DNA of 17,776 nt from Bovifimicola sp964595785 (GTDB lineage: Bacteria > Bacillota > Clostridia > Lachnospirales > Lachnospiraceae), in the NCBI GenBank assembly GCA_964595785.1, contig CAZQRO010000042.1, positions 1 through 17,776 of the forward strand, written 5' to 3'. The notes beneath the pieces are model-generated. The model saw only the letters and a list, made by a program, of their open reading frames with translations, was not told where the DNA came from and made no database searches. The translations under genes and the position numbers were made by a program. Below, piece after piece: positions 1-7,023 of the stretch (position 1 is its first letter; the number at the start of each line of letters is the position of its first letter).

Positions 1-59
1 TACATCTGATGCAAGGCTTTAAACAGTACCTCAGGTGCAGATACCTGAATTTTGCTTTA

Positions 60-338
60 TTAACTTACTTTGCTAAGTATTTCGTTTAATGCATTGCCAC
101 TGCTTGTATGACATCTTATAACTTCTGCATTGCATTTCTCTGCCTCTGTCACAGCACAATGCACCATTTTATGAGATACCGTATTTGTAAATAATATTGT
201 CATGTCCGGACTTCCTATCTTTGTACTAAGATTTCCTGACATCTGCGTAAATACTTTTGCCTTGCAATTATGTTCTTTGCAAATTTTTTTATACTGGCAG
301 ACCATTCTGTCATGTCCGCCGATTATTACTATACTCAT
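60..338 (-). CDS. DUF2325 domain-containing small protein
   Basis: This 92-residue protein starts MSIVIIGGHDRMV and has the compact alternating strand/helix pattern of the DUF2325 family. The glycine-rich GGHDRM turn follows the first strand, and TILFTNTVSHKMVH is the middle strand/helix. The molecular role of the family is not established. It has been suggested to be a Rossmann-like regulatory or metal-related fold, and I make no functional claim. I chose the ATG at 338 because GGAGG lies 5 nt upstream; an in-frame ATG at 377 would add 13 residues that do not look like the family. The gene is downstream of, and on the same strand as, the permease remnant. No clear terminator follows within the window. 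Family assignment is from pattern recognition only. Confidence 0.72.
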   Translation of the reverse strand: MSIVIIGGHDRMVCQYKKICKEHNCKAKVFTQMSGNLSTKIGSPDMTILFTNTVSHKMVHCAVTEAEKCNAEVIRCHTSSGNALNEILSKVS

Positions 339-431
339 TTCTACCTCCATGCCGAAGCTGTTTCTCATGTTAATCAATGTTATCTATGCTAATTCTACAA
401 TTTGTTTTCCAAGGTTTTCACATTCATTAAG

Positions 432-995
432 CTATTCTTCATTCTTAAGTGCCTCATCCATTGGAACTTTCTTAATCTTTCTAAACTGTAATATTGCAAC
501 GATTCCATATGCTGCCGCTCCGATAATAAACATTTCCCCCATGGATACGTCTAACTGTCTTGAAATTTTCGTTAAATCATCTTCTGTAATAAGTGAAGCA
601 ATATAATTTTCATCAATATCCGTTAATTCCTCATTCGAAAAATAGCCATTAAAATAGTTCTCATCTAATTTAAACTGTTCCTTAAAATACTCTTCGCTCA
701 TAAATACTGACAACGCTGCCGGATATGTATATATTCCCTTAATTTTAAAGTTATATTTTGTATCACCATATTTATCCTTAAGTTTAAGTGTGTCACCTTT
801 TTTTAATAAATATTTTTCAGCCAGAGTATCTGATATCATATGCTTTACAGTTTCTTTCTGATAATGCTTTAATAACGGAGATACTGCCATTCCAAACAGT
901 AATAATACATAAGCAAATACAATTCTCACAAACAATGTAATGTAACTCGAAGCATTCTGGAATATTATTCTTAATCTGAACCTGGCAAAAATGCA
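432..995 (-). pseudogene. Remnant of an FtsX/MacB-type ABC transporter permease
   Basis: The open frame runs from just after a TAA (996-998) to TAG at 432, about 187 residues. It contains pieces of the C-terminal half of a large FtsX-like permease: the entry to a membrane segment (FARFRLRIIFQNASSYITLF), an extracellular GDTLKLKDKYGDTKYNFKI stretch, the LTKISRQLDVSMGEMF stretch, and the usual C-terminal tail KIKKVPMDEALKNEE. Full-length relatives are several times longer. The N-terminal half and the ATPase gene are absent. From memory of the family, segments after LKHYQ and after SMGEMF also appear deleted, both in frame. There is no ATG with a ribosome site; the first possible start is a TTG at 935. 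A promoter lies just upstream. A functional shortened protein cannot be excluded, but decay is more likely. Confidence 0.66.
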
Positions 996-1027
996 TTAAA
1001 TTTGTATGAATGATTGCTCATATGTTT

Positions 1028-1055
1028 ATATTATCATTATTTCATTTAATGTCAA
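1028..1055 (-). promoter_or_regulatory. Sigma-A-type promoter upstream of the permease remnant
   Basis: Read on the minus strand, TTGACA (1050-1055) is separated by 16 nt from TAATAT (1028-1033). This is a near-consensus vegetative promoter. It points at the decayed ABC permease frame and could also serve the downstream DUF2325 gene, since no convincing terminator lies between them. Confidence 0.55.
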
Positions 1056-1127
1056 TACCCTTTTAAAAAAGACGCTGATATTTTTCACCAACATATAGCT
1101 TTATTACACATGTATCCTTTCATTTCA

Positions 1128-1265
1128 TTAATGGCAGTGACCTCCGCAATGTTTACAATCACCACCACATTGAATGGATTTACCGTTTTTCTTATCTCTT
1201 ACCATACTGTAAATTATAAGTCCGACTACCGCGAGTACTATTGCTCCTACAATTATAGTTCCCAT
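1128..1265 (-). CDS. FeoB-associated Cys-rich membrane protein
   Basis: This 45-residue protein has one N-terminal transmembrane helix (residues 3-20, MGTIIVGAIVLAVVGLIIYS), a short basic linker, and a C-terminal metal-ligand cluster, CGGDCKHCGGHCH. That is the architecture of the FeoB-associated Cys-rich membrane proteins (related to FeoC/VirK-like small proteins) that accompany feoB in many Firmicutes and Bacteroidota. The start ATG at 1265 is preceded by TAGGAG about 6 nt upstream. It lies 105 bp downstream of feoB on the same strand and is probably cotranscribed. The likely role is binding or trapping Fe2+ at the inner mouth of FeoB or supporting complex assembly; this is inferred from family and context, as no biochemistry is visible. 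Confidence 0.85.
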   Translation of the reverse strand: MGTIIVGAIVLAVVGLIIYSMVRDKKNGKSIQCGGDCKHCGGHCH

Positions 1266-1370
1266 AATTACTCCTATCTAAGACATTTTTACGTCTTTGC
1301 TGAAAAATATTATCTCTGTTTAGAATTAGTTTATAAAAATATAACTAATACTAAACATACTAATATAATA

Positions 1371-3776
1371 CTACTTTACCTTTGCTAAATTTTTACCGTC
1401 AAATTTCAACGTATTGCTTTCCTTATATGGTCTGAAAAGCAGAAATAAGAATCCTAATATGAATACTATTGCCACCACTGTTCCTATTGTAAAACTAATT
1501 TCTCCAATAATAAGTGCACCAATCTGGTATACACAAAGTGATACTATGTATGCCAATATTGTCTGATATCCGATTGCGAACCAGAACCATTTTGCGCTAT
1601 TCATTTCTCGCTTAATAGCTCCCATTGCTGCAAAACAAGGTGCACACAGAAGGTTGAATACTAAGAATGAATATGCGGCAATCTTTGTCATGTTTTCAAA
1701 GTCGAGTACACCAAATACACCAACCACTTCTTCTTTTGCCACTAATCCCATGATAGTTGCTATTGTTGCCTTAATGTTATTAAATCCAAGCGGTGCAAAT
1801 ATAGAGCTTATTGCATTACCTATTTTACCAAGAACACTGCTCTCAAGCGCCATATCAGGATTGAATCCGAAACTTCCGCCTTCAAATCCAAAGCACGAAC
1901 CTGCCCATATGATAATTGATGAAAGAAGAATAATGGTTCCTGCTTTTTTAATAAACGACCAGCCGCGTTCCCACATACTTCTTAATACATTTCCCACTGT
2001 CGGTAAATGATAAGCAGGAAGTTCCATTACGAACGGAGCCGGATCGCCTGCAAACATCTTTGTTTTCTTAAGAATAATGCCTGAACATATTATAGCTGCA
2101 ACACCAACGAAGTATGCACTCAGTGCTATCCACCATTCACCTCCGAATAATGCCGTTGCAATGAGTGCAACTATCGGCATTTTTGCTCCACAAGGAATAA
2201 ATGTTGTGGTCATAATCGTCATCTTACGGTCGCGGTCATTTTCAATTGTTCTCGATGCCATAATACCCGGAACACCACAACCGCTGCCAATAAGCATTGG
2301 TATAAATGATTTGCCCGATAATCCGAACTTACGGAAAATACGGTCCATAATAAATGCAACTCTTGCCATATAACCGCATGCTTCAAGAAACGCGAGTAAT
2401 ATGAATAATACAAGCATCTGTGGAACGAAACCAAGTACCGCACCAACGCCTGCCACAATACCGTCTATAATTAATCCCTTTAACCAGTCACTGCACTTAA
2501 TGGCATCTAACCCTTTCTCAACAATTACAGGAACACCCTGTACCCATATACCGTAATCTGCCGTATCAGGTGCTTCTTCCATAGCAGTATCAACTGTTTC
2601 AGATACATCATATCCTTCTTCCGCAAGAGAATCCGCATATGTTCCATACGCCTCATCAAACGTTTCATAGTCTTCATCTTCAATTGCACCGAGAACCTCA
2701 TCAGCACCGATTACTCCCGCATCATCTGCTTTAGTTATTGCCGCAACAACATCATCTGTCCAGATATTTTCTTTAGCATAATCCGTTACTTCCGCTTCGT
2801 ATTTACTTGCTCCAATTCCAAACAAATGCCATCCGTTTCCAAAAAGTCCATCATTTGTCCAATCTGTTACCCATGTACCAACCGATGTTACTGCTATATA
2901 GTATAGAAGAAACATAATCACTGCAAATATCGGAAGTGCAAGCCACCTGTTTGTAACAATCCTGTCAATTTTATCAGAAGTTGTTAATTCGCCTTTTTTG
3001 CTCTTGCTTACACACTCACCTATTATTGATGAAATGTATACATATCTTTCATTGGTGATAATACTTTCTGTATCATCATCAAATTTTTCTTCTAACTGCT
3101 TAATCTCTGTATCAACTTCCGGTATAACATGAAGAAGTGACTGAATCTTATCATCTCTTTCAAGAAGTTTAATTGCAAAAAATCTTTTCTGTTCTTCAGG
3201 TACAATATTTGAAAGTTTTTCTTCAACTCTTGCAATTATTTCTTCAACTTCAGGTGCAAAACTGTGAACAACTGTTGTTTTCTTCTTACTTTGTGCAAGT
3301 GCAACTGCTTTTTCAGCCGCTTTATGTATTCCCGTTCCCTTAAGTGCAGAAATTTCCACAACTTCACATCCAAGTTTTCTGCTTAATTTTTCTATATATA
3401 TCTTATCTCCTGTTTTTTCAAGAATATCTACCATATTAACAGCCATGATAACAGGAATACCAAGTTCCATTATCTGTGTTGAAAGATAGAGATTTCTCTC
3501 AACATTTGTACCATCCACTATATTAATAATAGCATCCGGCCTTTCATTAATAAGATAGTTTCTGGCTACTACCTCTTCTAATGTATATGGCGATAAAGAA
3601 TATATACCCGGTAAGTCAGTTATAATAACATCTTTATGATTCTTTAACTTACCTTCTTTTTTCTCTACCGTTACCCCCGGCCAGTTACCAACAAATTGAT
3701 TTGAACCGGTTAATGCATTAAATAATGTGGTTTTTCCGCAGTTTGGATTACCTGCTAATGCAATTTTAATTGACAT
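1371..3776 (-). CDS. feoB: Ferrous iron transporter B, GTPase-coupled Fe2+ permease
   Basis: This 801-residue FeoB imports Fe2+ across the cytoplasmic membrane. The N-terminal G domain is intact: G1 GNPNCGKT (9-16), G2 around GVTVE (34-38), G3 DLPG (54-57), G4 NMVD (114-117), G5 SALKG (143-147). A helical cytoplasmic region follows to about residue 270. The membrane part carries the conserved Gate and core motifs: FVPQM (450-454), GCGVPGIMASRTIEN (499-513), IPCGAKMPI (527-535) and CAPCFAA (711-717). Between the first membrane helix and the Gate domain is a strongly acidic extracytoplasmic insert (about 325-410), which makes the protein longer than typical. I chose the ATG at 3776 because the family begins right at the first G-domain strand; upstream GTG and TTG codons are possible. 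It follows two feoA genes and precedes the Cys-rich protein. Confidence 0.96.
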   Translation of the reverse strand: MSIKIALAGNPNCGKTTLFNALTGSNQFVGNWPGVTVEKKEGKLKNHKDVIITDLPGIYSLSPYTLEEVVARNYLINERPDAIINIVDGTNVERNLYLSTQIMELGIPVIMAVNMVDILEKTGDKIYIEKLSRKLGCEVVEISALKGTGIHKAAEKAVALAQSKKKTTVVHSFAPEVEEIIARVEEKLSNIVPEEQKRFFAIKLLERDDKIQSLLHVIPEVDTEIKQLEEKFDDDTESIITNERYVYISSIIGECVSKSKKGELTTSDKIDRIVTNRWLALPIFAVIMFLLYYIAVTSVGTWVTDWTNDGLFGNGWHLFGIGASKYEAEVTDYAKENIWTDDVVAAITKADDAGVIGADEVLGAIEDEDYETFDEAYGTYADSLAEEGYDVSETVDTAMEEAPDTADYGIWVQGVPVIVEKGLDAIKCSDWLKGLIIDGIVAGVGAVLGFVPQMLVLFILLAFLEACGYMARVAFIMDRIFRKFGLSGKSFIPMLIGSGCGVPGIMASRTIENDRDRKMTIMTTTFIPCGAKMPIVALIATALFGGEWWIALSAYFVGVAAIICSGIILKKTKMFAGDPAPFVMELPAYHLPTVGNVLRSMWERGWSFIKKAGTIILLSSIIIWAGSCFGFEGGSFGFNPDMALESSVLGKIGNAISSIFAPLGFNNIKATIATIMGLVAKEEVVGVFGVLDFENMTKIAAYSFLVFNLLCAPCFAAMGAIKREMNSAKWFWFAIGYQTILAYIVSLCVYQIGALIIGEISFTIGTVVAIVFILGFLFLLFRPYKESNTLKFDGKNLAKVK

Positions 3777-3793
3777 AATTTCTACCAAGTCTT

Positions 3794-3859
3794 TCACCTG
3801 CAATCAGACGTGCTTATGAAAGACGCAAACACAATATGTAAAAAGCTTGTGTTTGTCAT
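3794..3859 (-). other. feoA-feoB intergenic hairpin with a candidate 21-codon ORF
   Basis: Between feoA and feoB a 9-bp perfect stem (CAAACACAA, 3826-3834, with its complement at 3847-3855, 12-nt loop) lies in the transcript. No U-run follows it, so it is not an ordinary terminator. The same segment holds a short frame starting ATG ACA AAC ACA at 3859, behind AAAGGAAAA, and ending TGA at 3794, about 17 nt before the feoB ATG. It may be a processing, stability or translation-coupling element. Translation is unproven. Confidence 0.35.
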
Positions 3860-3898
3860 TTTTCCTTTCCGATTTTTTCTGTTATTTCTTAAATAAAA

Positions 3899-4120
3899 TC
3901 ACTCTACTTCTATCATTTCAGCATCTGCTCTTCTTAAAGATAATTCATATCCTCTGACAGTTACTTCTATCGGGTCTCCAAACGGTGCAACTTTTCTGAC
4001 GAATATTTCAACACCTCTAGTTATTCCCATATCCATGATTCTTCTCTTAACAGGACCTTCTCCTGTTAACTTTTTAACTTTTATTGTCTTTCCACATGCC
4101 ACTTCTTTAAGTGTCATCAT
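3899..4120 (-). CDS. feoA: FeoA family protein (SH3-like), first copy next to feoB
   Basis: This protein of about 73 residues has the FeoA SH3-like beta-barrel pattern: MTLKEVACGKTIKVKKLTGE at the N-terminus, RRIMDMGITRGVEIFVRK in the middle, and VTVRGYELSLRRADAEMIEV at the end. FeoA is a small cytoplasmic partner of FeoB that binds its cytoplasmic region and is needed for efficient Fe2+ uptake. GGAGG lies 5 nt before the ATG at 4120 and 8 nt before the next ATG at 4117, so either could be the start. An in-frame ATG at 4141 lies upstream of that ribosome site and is unlikely. It sits 122 bp before feoB and 131 bp after the other feoA, all on the same strand. Confidence 0.92.
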   Translation of the reverse strand: MMTLKEVACGKTIKVKKLTGEGPVKRRIMDMGITRGVEIFVRKVAPFGDPIEVTVRGYELSLRRADAEMIEVE

Positions 4121-4251
4121 TTTTACCTCCATTCCACGCATACTGCGTATATGTTCTATTAAAATAAAATTATAAAATATTAATCCGAATATTTTTATTC
4201 TGTATCAAATATTCTAAGTTAAAGATTTACTCATTTGAAGATATCTTACTC

Positions 4252-4464
4252 TTATACCATTATCTTATTTGCCATGTCTTTACCTATTGCAACTCTGGAA
4301 TTCTTGACATTAACAATCATATTTCCGTTAATTTCTGATACAACTGTTATAATTCCTCCTGTAACAAATCCAAGATTCTCTAAAAATCTTCTTGTTTCCT
4401 CTTTGCCACCAACCTTTTTAATCATACTTGGTTCTCCTGCATTCACCATCGTTAAAGGCATCAT
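4252..4464 (-). CDS. FeoA family protein, second copy at the head of the feo unit
   Basis: This 70-residue protein has the same SH3-like FeoA pattern: MPLTMVNAGEPSMIKKVGG, then RRFLENLGFVTGGIITVVSE, and IVNVKNSRVAIGKDMANKIM at the end. It differs clearly in sequence from the neighbouring FeoA, so it is a diverged paralogue rather than a recent duplicate. Tandem feoA genes before feoB are common in Clostridia. The first ATG (4464) has GAGG 5 nt upstream; the adjacent ATG (4461) is an alternative. It is the first gene after the operator-like dyad at 4514-4533, so its transcription is probably iron-controlled. Its division of labour with the other FeoA is not known. Confidence 0.9.
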   Translation of the reverse strand: MMPLTMVNAGEPSMIKKVGGKEETRRFLENLGFVTGGIITVVSEINGNMIVNVKNSRVAIGKDMANKIMV

Positions 4465-4513
4465 CTCATCCTCTTTCTATATTGATATTTATATTCAAAA
4501 CTTATTTCTTCAT

Positions 4514-4533
4514 AAGTTAGTATATGCTAACTT
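4514..4533. promoter_or_regulatory. DtxR-box-like operator overlapping the feo -10 region
   Basis: This is a perfect 20-bp dyad with 7-bp arms AAGTTAG and CTAACTT around a 6-bp AT centre. The GTTAG/CTAAC half-sites match the inner part of the classical DtxR/IdeR box (TTAGGTTAG-CTAACCTAA). On the minus strand the dyad contains TATACT (4519-4524), a good -10. The expected -35 (17-bp spacer) would be at 4542-4547, where the sequence reads NNGACA at the gap edge, compatible with TTGACA. Repressor binding here would block the feo promoter. The neighbouring DtxR/MntR-type gene supports this. Confidence 0.65.
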
Positions 4534-4545
4534 TAATTAGGTGTC

Positions 4546-4645
4546 NNNNNNNNNNNNNNNNNNNNNNNNNNNNNNNNNNNNNNNNNNNNNNNNNNNNNNN
4601 NNNNNNNNNNNNNNNNNNNNNNNNNNNNNNNNNNNNNNNNNNNNN
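4546..4645. other. Scaffold gap (100 N)
   Basis: This is exactly 100 N, the conventional filler for a gap of unknown length. The 11 bases before it (4535-4545) and the 11 bases after it (4646-4656) are identical, AATTAGGTGTC. The missing sequence should contain most of the DtxR-family gene. Confidence 0.95.
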
Positions 4646-4749
4646 AATTAGGTGTCTCCACTGCAATAGCCGATGAGGATGCCTGTAAAATGGAACATGT
4701 GCTTAGTAAAGAAACCTTCGAAGCTCTTAAAAAACATGTTAATAATTAA
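4646..4749 (+). CDS. C-terminal end of a DtxR/MntR-family metal-dependent regulator (partial)
   Basis: The plus-strand frame after the gap reads LGVSTAIADEDACKMEHVLS, then KETFEALKKHVNN and TAA. The pattern ED-AC-(K/R)-(M/I)-EHV-(I/L)-S-(x)-E-(T/S)-F is the end of the metal-binding and dimerization domain of DtxR/MntR-type regulators; the Glu, Cys and His residues are metal ligands in that family. The 5' part is lost in the gap. The gene points away from the feo unit, with the DtxR-box-like dyad between them, which suggests a divergently arranged Fe2+-responsive repressor of feo. If the contig ends truly overlap, this would instead be a truncated remnant, because the joined upstream frame contains stops. 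Confidence 0.8.
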
Positions 4750-4778
4750 GTATTAGAGGTCATATATTTTTTGTGCAA

Positions 4779-4825
4779 AACGAATAACAGACTGACACTT
4801 TAAAAGTGACAGCCTGTTATTCGTT
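4779..4825. terminator. Hairpin terminator between convergent genes
   Basis: A 12-bp perfect stem AACGAATAACAG (4779-4790) pairs with 4814-4825. A smaller CACT/AGTG hairpin sits inside, and short T-rich stretches lie on both sides. It lies between the end of the plus-strand regulator (4749) and the end of the minus-strand amidase (4911), as expected for a bidirectional terminator. Confidence 0.72.
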
Positions 4826-4910
4826 TATATAATTATTAAAAAATACTATCTAAATCTTAAACTTTTATATCAATCTTCAGTTATATATCGGCACAGTGTA
4901 TTTAATAAAA

Positions 4911-5846
4911 TTAAGAAAAATACATATCTATGCCATTAGCAATACCATTTACAATTTTATTCTGATAATCCTCCGTTGCCATTAACGCATCTTCTGTCGG
5001 ATTAGACATATACCCCATTTCCACAATCGTAGATGGAACTGCCGCCCAGTTAATTCCACTCATGGTATCAGTTTCCCATACATATTCTTCTTTTGCCCCT
5101 GTACTCGCCACAAAACTATCTAATACACACTGAGATAATTTTCTGCTTTGTTCATACATGCTGCCATTGTATGGATTTGATGAAGTCTGACATATTGTCA
5201 TTGCACCATTTACACTGCTGTTTTCCGAACCGTTTGCATGTATTCTCACAAATGCATCTGCTCCGGCATTATTAGCAGCCTGTGCTCTTTCGCTATTACT
5301 AATATCTACATCATTAGTTGTTCTGACCATTATTACACTATATCCCCGTGCTTCTAATTCCGTTTGCAATTTAAGGGCAACTATAAGATTAAGTTCATAT
5401 TCTGATAATCCGCTTACACAGCCTGCTGTGCCACTGCTCACCTTTGCTTTCATATCTGACGCCCCCGGACCCATCGGTTCTCTCTCACTATTGCCATGTG
5501 CCTGATGGCCTGCATCAATTACTATCAGATGTCCTCCTGTGTTAGGTGTCTGATTTGCTGTCATCACTTCCGGCGCACTCATTTCTTCAGTTCCACTAGT
5601 TATATTTGCGTTTTCTTTAGTTGTTTCTTCAATAGTATTTTTCTCTGTTGTATTATCAGTTTGCAATTCAGAAACAGGCTCTTTTGTTACATCTTCTGTA
5701 TTAGATCCTATATTTTTTACAATATCTGTACTCTGCACCGATACAGTATTTTTATTATTCTTTTTATTACAGTATGCCATTATCAGTATTACTGCCGTAA
5801 ATGCTAATAGTATATTTATATATTTTTTATTTAATTTTTTATTCAA
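4911..5846 (-). CDS. N-acetylmuramoyl-L-alanine amidase (Amidase_3), membrane-anchored
   Basis: This 311-residue protein has an N-terminal membrane anchor (about 9-26, YINILLAFTAVILIMAYC) and a Thr/Glu/Asn-rich low-complexity spacer (30-104). A zinc amidase domain follows from 106 to the end. Zn ligands are visible at H114 (IDAGHQ), E149 (SEYELNL) and H203 (RIHANG), and the catalytic Glu is E276 in TIVEMGYMSNP. It should cut the lactyl-L-Ala bond of peptidoglycan outside the membrane. The cysteine at 26 is not preceded by a good lipobox, so an uncleaved helix is more likely than a lipoprotein. The start is TTG (5846) with GGAAG about 8 nt upstream. It is monocistronic: its own extended -10 promoter lies upstream and a terminator downstream. 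Confidence 0.92.
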   Translation of the reverse strand: MNKKLNKKYINILLAFTAVILIMAYCNKKNNKNTVSVQSTDIVKNIGSNTEDVTKEPVSELQTDNTTEKNTIEETTKENANITSGTEEMSAPEVMTANQTPNTGGHLIVIDAGHQAHGNSEREPMGPGASDMKAKVSSGTAGCVSGLSEYELNLIVALKLQTELEARGYSVIMVRTTNDVDISNSERAQAANNAGADAFVRIHANGSENSSVNGAMTICQTSSNPYNGSMYEQSRKLSQCVLDSFVASTGAKEEYVWETDTMSGINWAAVPSTIVEMGYMSNPTEDALMATEDYQNKIVNGIANGIDMYFS

Positions 5847-5877
5847 TTTGTTCTTCCATTCTTATTTTAACTGATAT

Positions 5878-5886
5878 ATTATAACA
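5878..5886 (-). promoter_or_regulatory. Extended -10 promoter of the amidase gene
   Basis: The minus strand reads TGTTATAAT here: a consensus TATAAT (5878-5883) with an upstream TGn extension, about 30 nt before the TTG start. The -35 region is weak, as is common for extended -10 promoters. Confidence 0.55.
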
Positions 5887-5949
5887 CATACACATCTTTA
5901 TTCATAAATGCCAAAACCTTTCGATAATCTAAGTCTTGCACCTCAAAGA

Positions 5950-7004
5950 TTATTCAGCAATTCTCATATTCTTAAATTCTTCCCTGCCTGCCATAAAACA
6001 TTTAAGTATCTTAGGACTGAATACTCCACATTCACCTTCAATAATCATCTTGCAGGCGTCTTCATGCGAATATGCTTCCTTATAGACTCTCTCGCTTACC
6101 AATGCATCATATACGTCTACAACAGAAACTACCTGTGCGGCAATAGAAATATCTTCTCCACTCAGCTTATCAGGATATCCGTTTCCATCGAATCTCTCAT
6201 GATTATGTCTGCATATATCATAACAATAATTAAAATATTTCTTATTATCCGTAAACTGAAAACTCTTTACGATTTCACTTTCCTTTGTTGTATGCCCTTT
6301 CATAATATCAAATTCATCTTTAGTCAATTTACCCGGCTTTAACAGTATATTATCAGGAATTGTGATTTTGCCAATATCATGCAGTGCCGATTCCGATACA
6401 ATCATTTCAATATTTTCGTCATTCAATTCATATTCAGGATATAACTCAACAACATATTTCAATAATATTGATGTCAGTGTTTTAACACGCTTAATATGTT
6501 CACCTGACTCCACATCACGGAATTCCACAACTGCACTGAGTTTCTCAATAATCTGTGTATTCAAATCCTTGAGTTTACGTACCTGCATAGAAACAAGCAT
6601 CTCTAACTGGTTCTTATGCTGATACAATTCAATGGCATTATATGCACGTCTGAATGCTATATTAGGTTCAAAAGGTTTATTAATGAAATCGACTGCACCC
6701 ATTTCAAGACATTTCTGCTCTACATCTGAGCCATTATCACCTGTAATCATTATCACAGGAATATAACGAAGATAATTCTTTTTTCCCAATATCTCTAATA
6801 CCTCATATCCATCCATTTCAGGCATAATAATATCAAGCAGTATAATACTGATTAACTTTTTTCTCTTTCAACAATTTCAATTGCCTCTTTACCATTAGAT
6901 GCTGTTATAACACTATATTCCTTTGAAAATATTCTTTTAAGTATCTCTCTGTTTATCACCGCATCATCGACAATCAACACCTTTTTTTCGTCTTTTGTTC
7001 CCAT
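5950..7004 (-). pseudogene. Receiver + HD-GYP response regulator (RpfG-like), frameshifted
   Basis: With one base restored this is a protein of about 351 residues. The N-terminal receiver has VLIVDDA (9-15), phospho-acceptor D58 in ILLDIIMPEMDG, T88 and K110 (INKPFEP). The C-terminal HD-GYP domain has HDIGK (H209, D210) and NHERFDGNGYP (268-278), the signature of an active c-di-GMP phosphodiesterase of this class. As written, the frame opened by ATG 7004 (AGGAGG 8 nt upstream) runs 50 codons and stops at TAA 6852-6854. The rest continues in another frame from codons before ATG 6825. The shift is at a run of six A on the minus strand (6857-6862); seven A would give EREKKLISIILLDIIMPEMD and an intact receiver. 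This may be a sequencing error, a phase switch or a true mutation. It is the second gene after the LarB/FapA-like gene. Confidence 0.88.
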
Positions 7005-7023
7005 ATACTTATCCTCCTAAATA

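Noticed and set aside
1..59. Minus-strand protein-like stretch (IQVSAPEVLFKALHQM) and a TCAGGT/ACCTGA hairpin at 31-48 at the left edge.
   Set aside because: The frame has no usable start codon and follows a stop by three codons; the hairpin has a short stem and no clear T-run. Too little sequence to call.
1110..1388. 92-codon plus-strand open frame.
   Set aside because: It is antisense to the Cys-rich feo gene and the end of feoB, and its composition is unlike a real protein.
4142..4251. GAATATTT/AAATATTC inverted repeat between the two feoA genes (4187-4214).
   Set aside because: It is all A/T except the ends, has no U-run, and is expected by chance in DNA of this composition.
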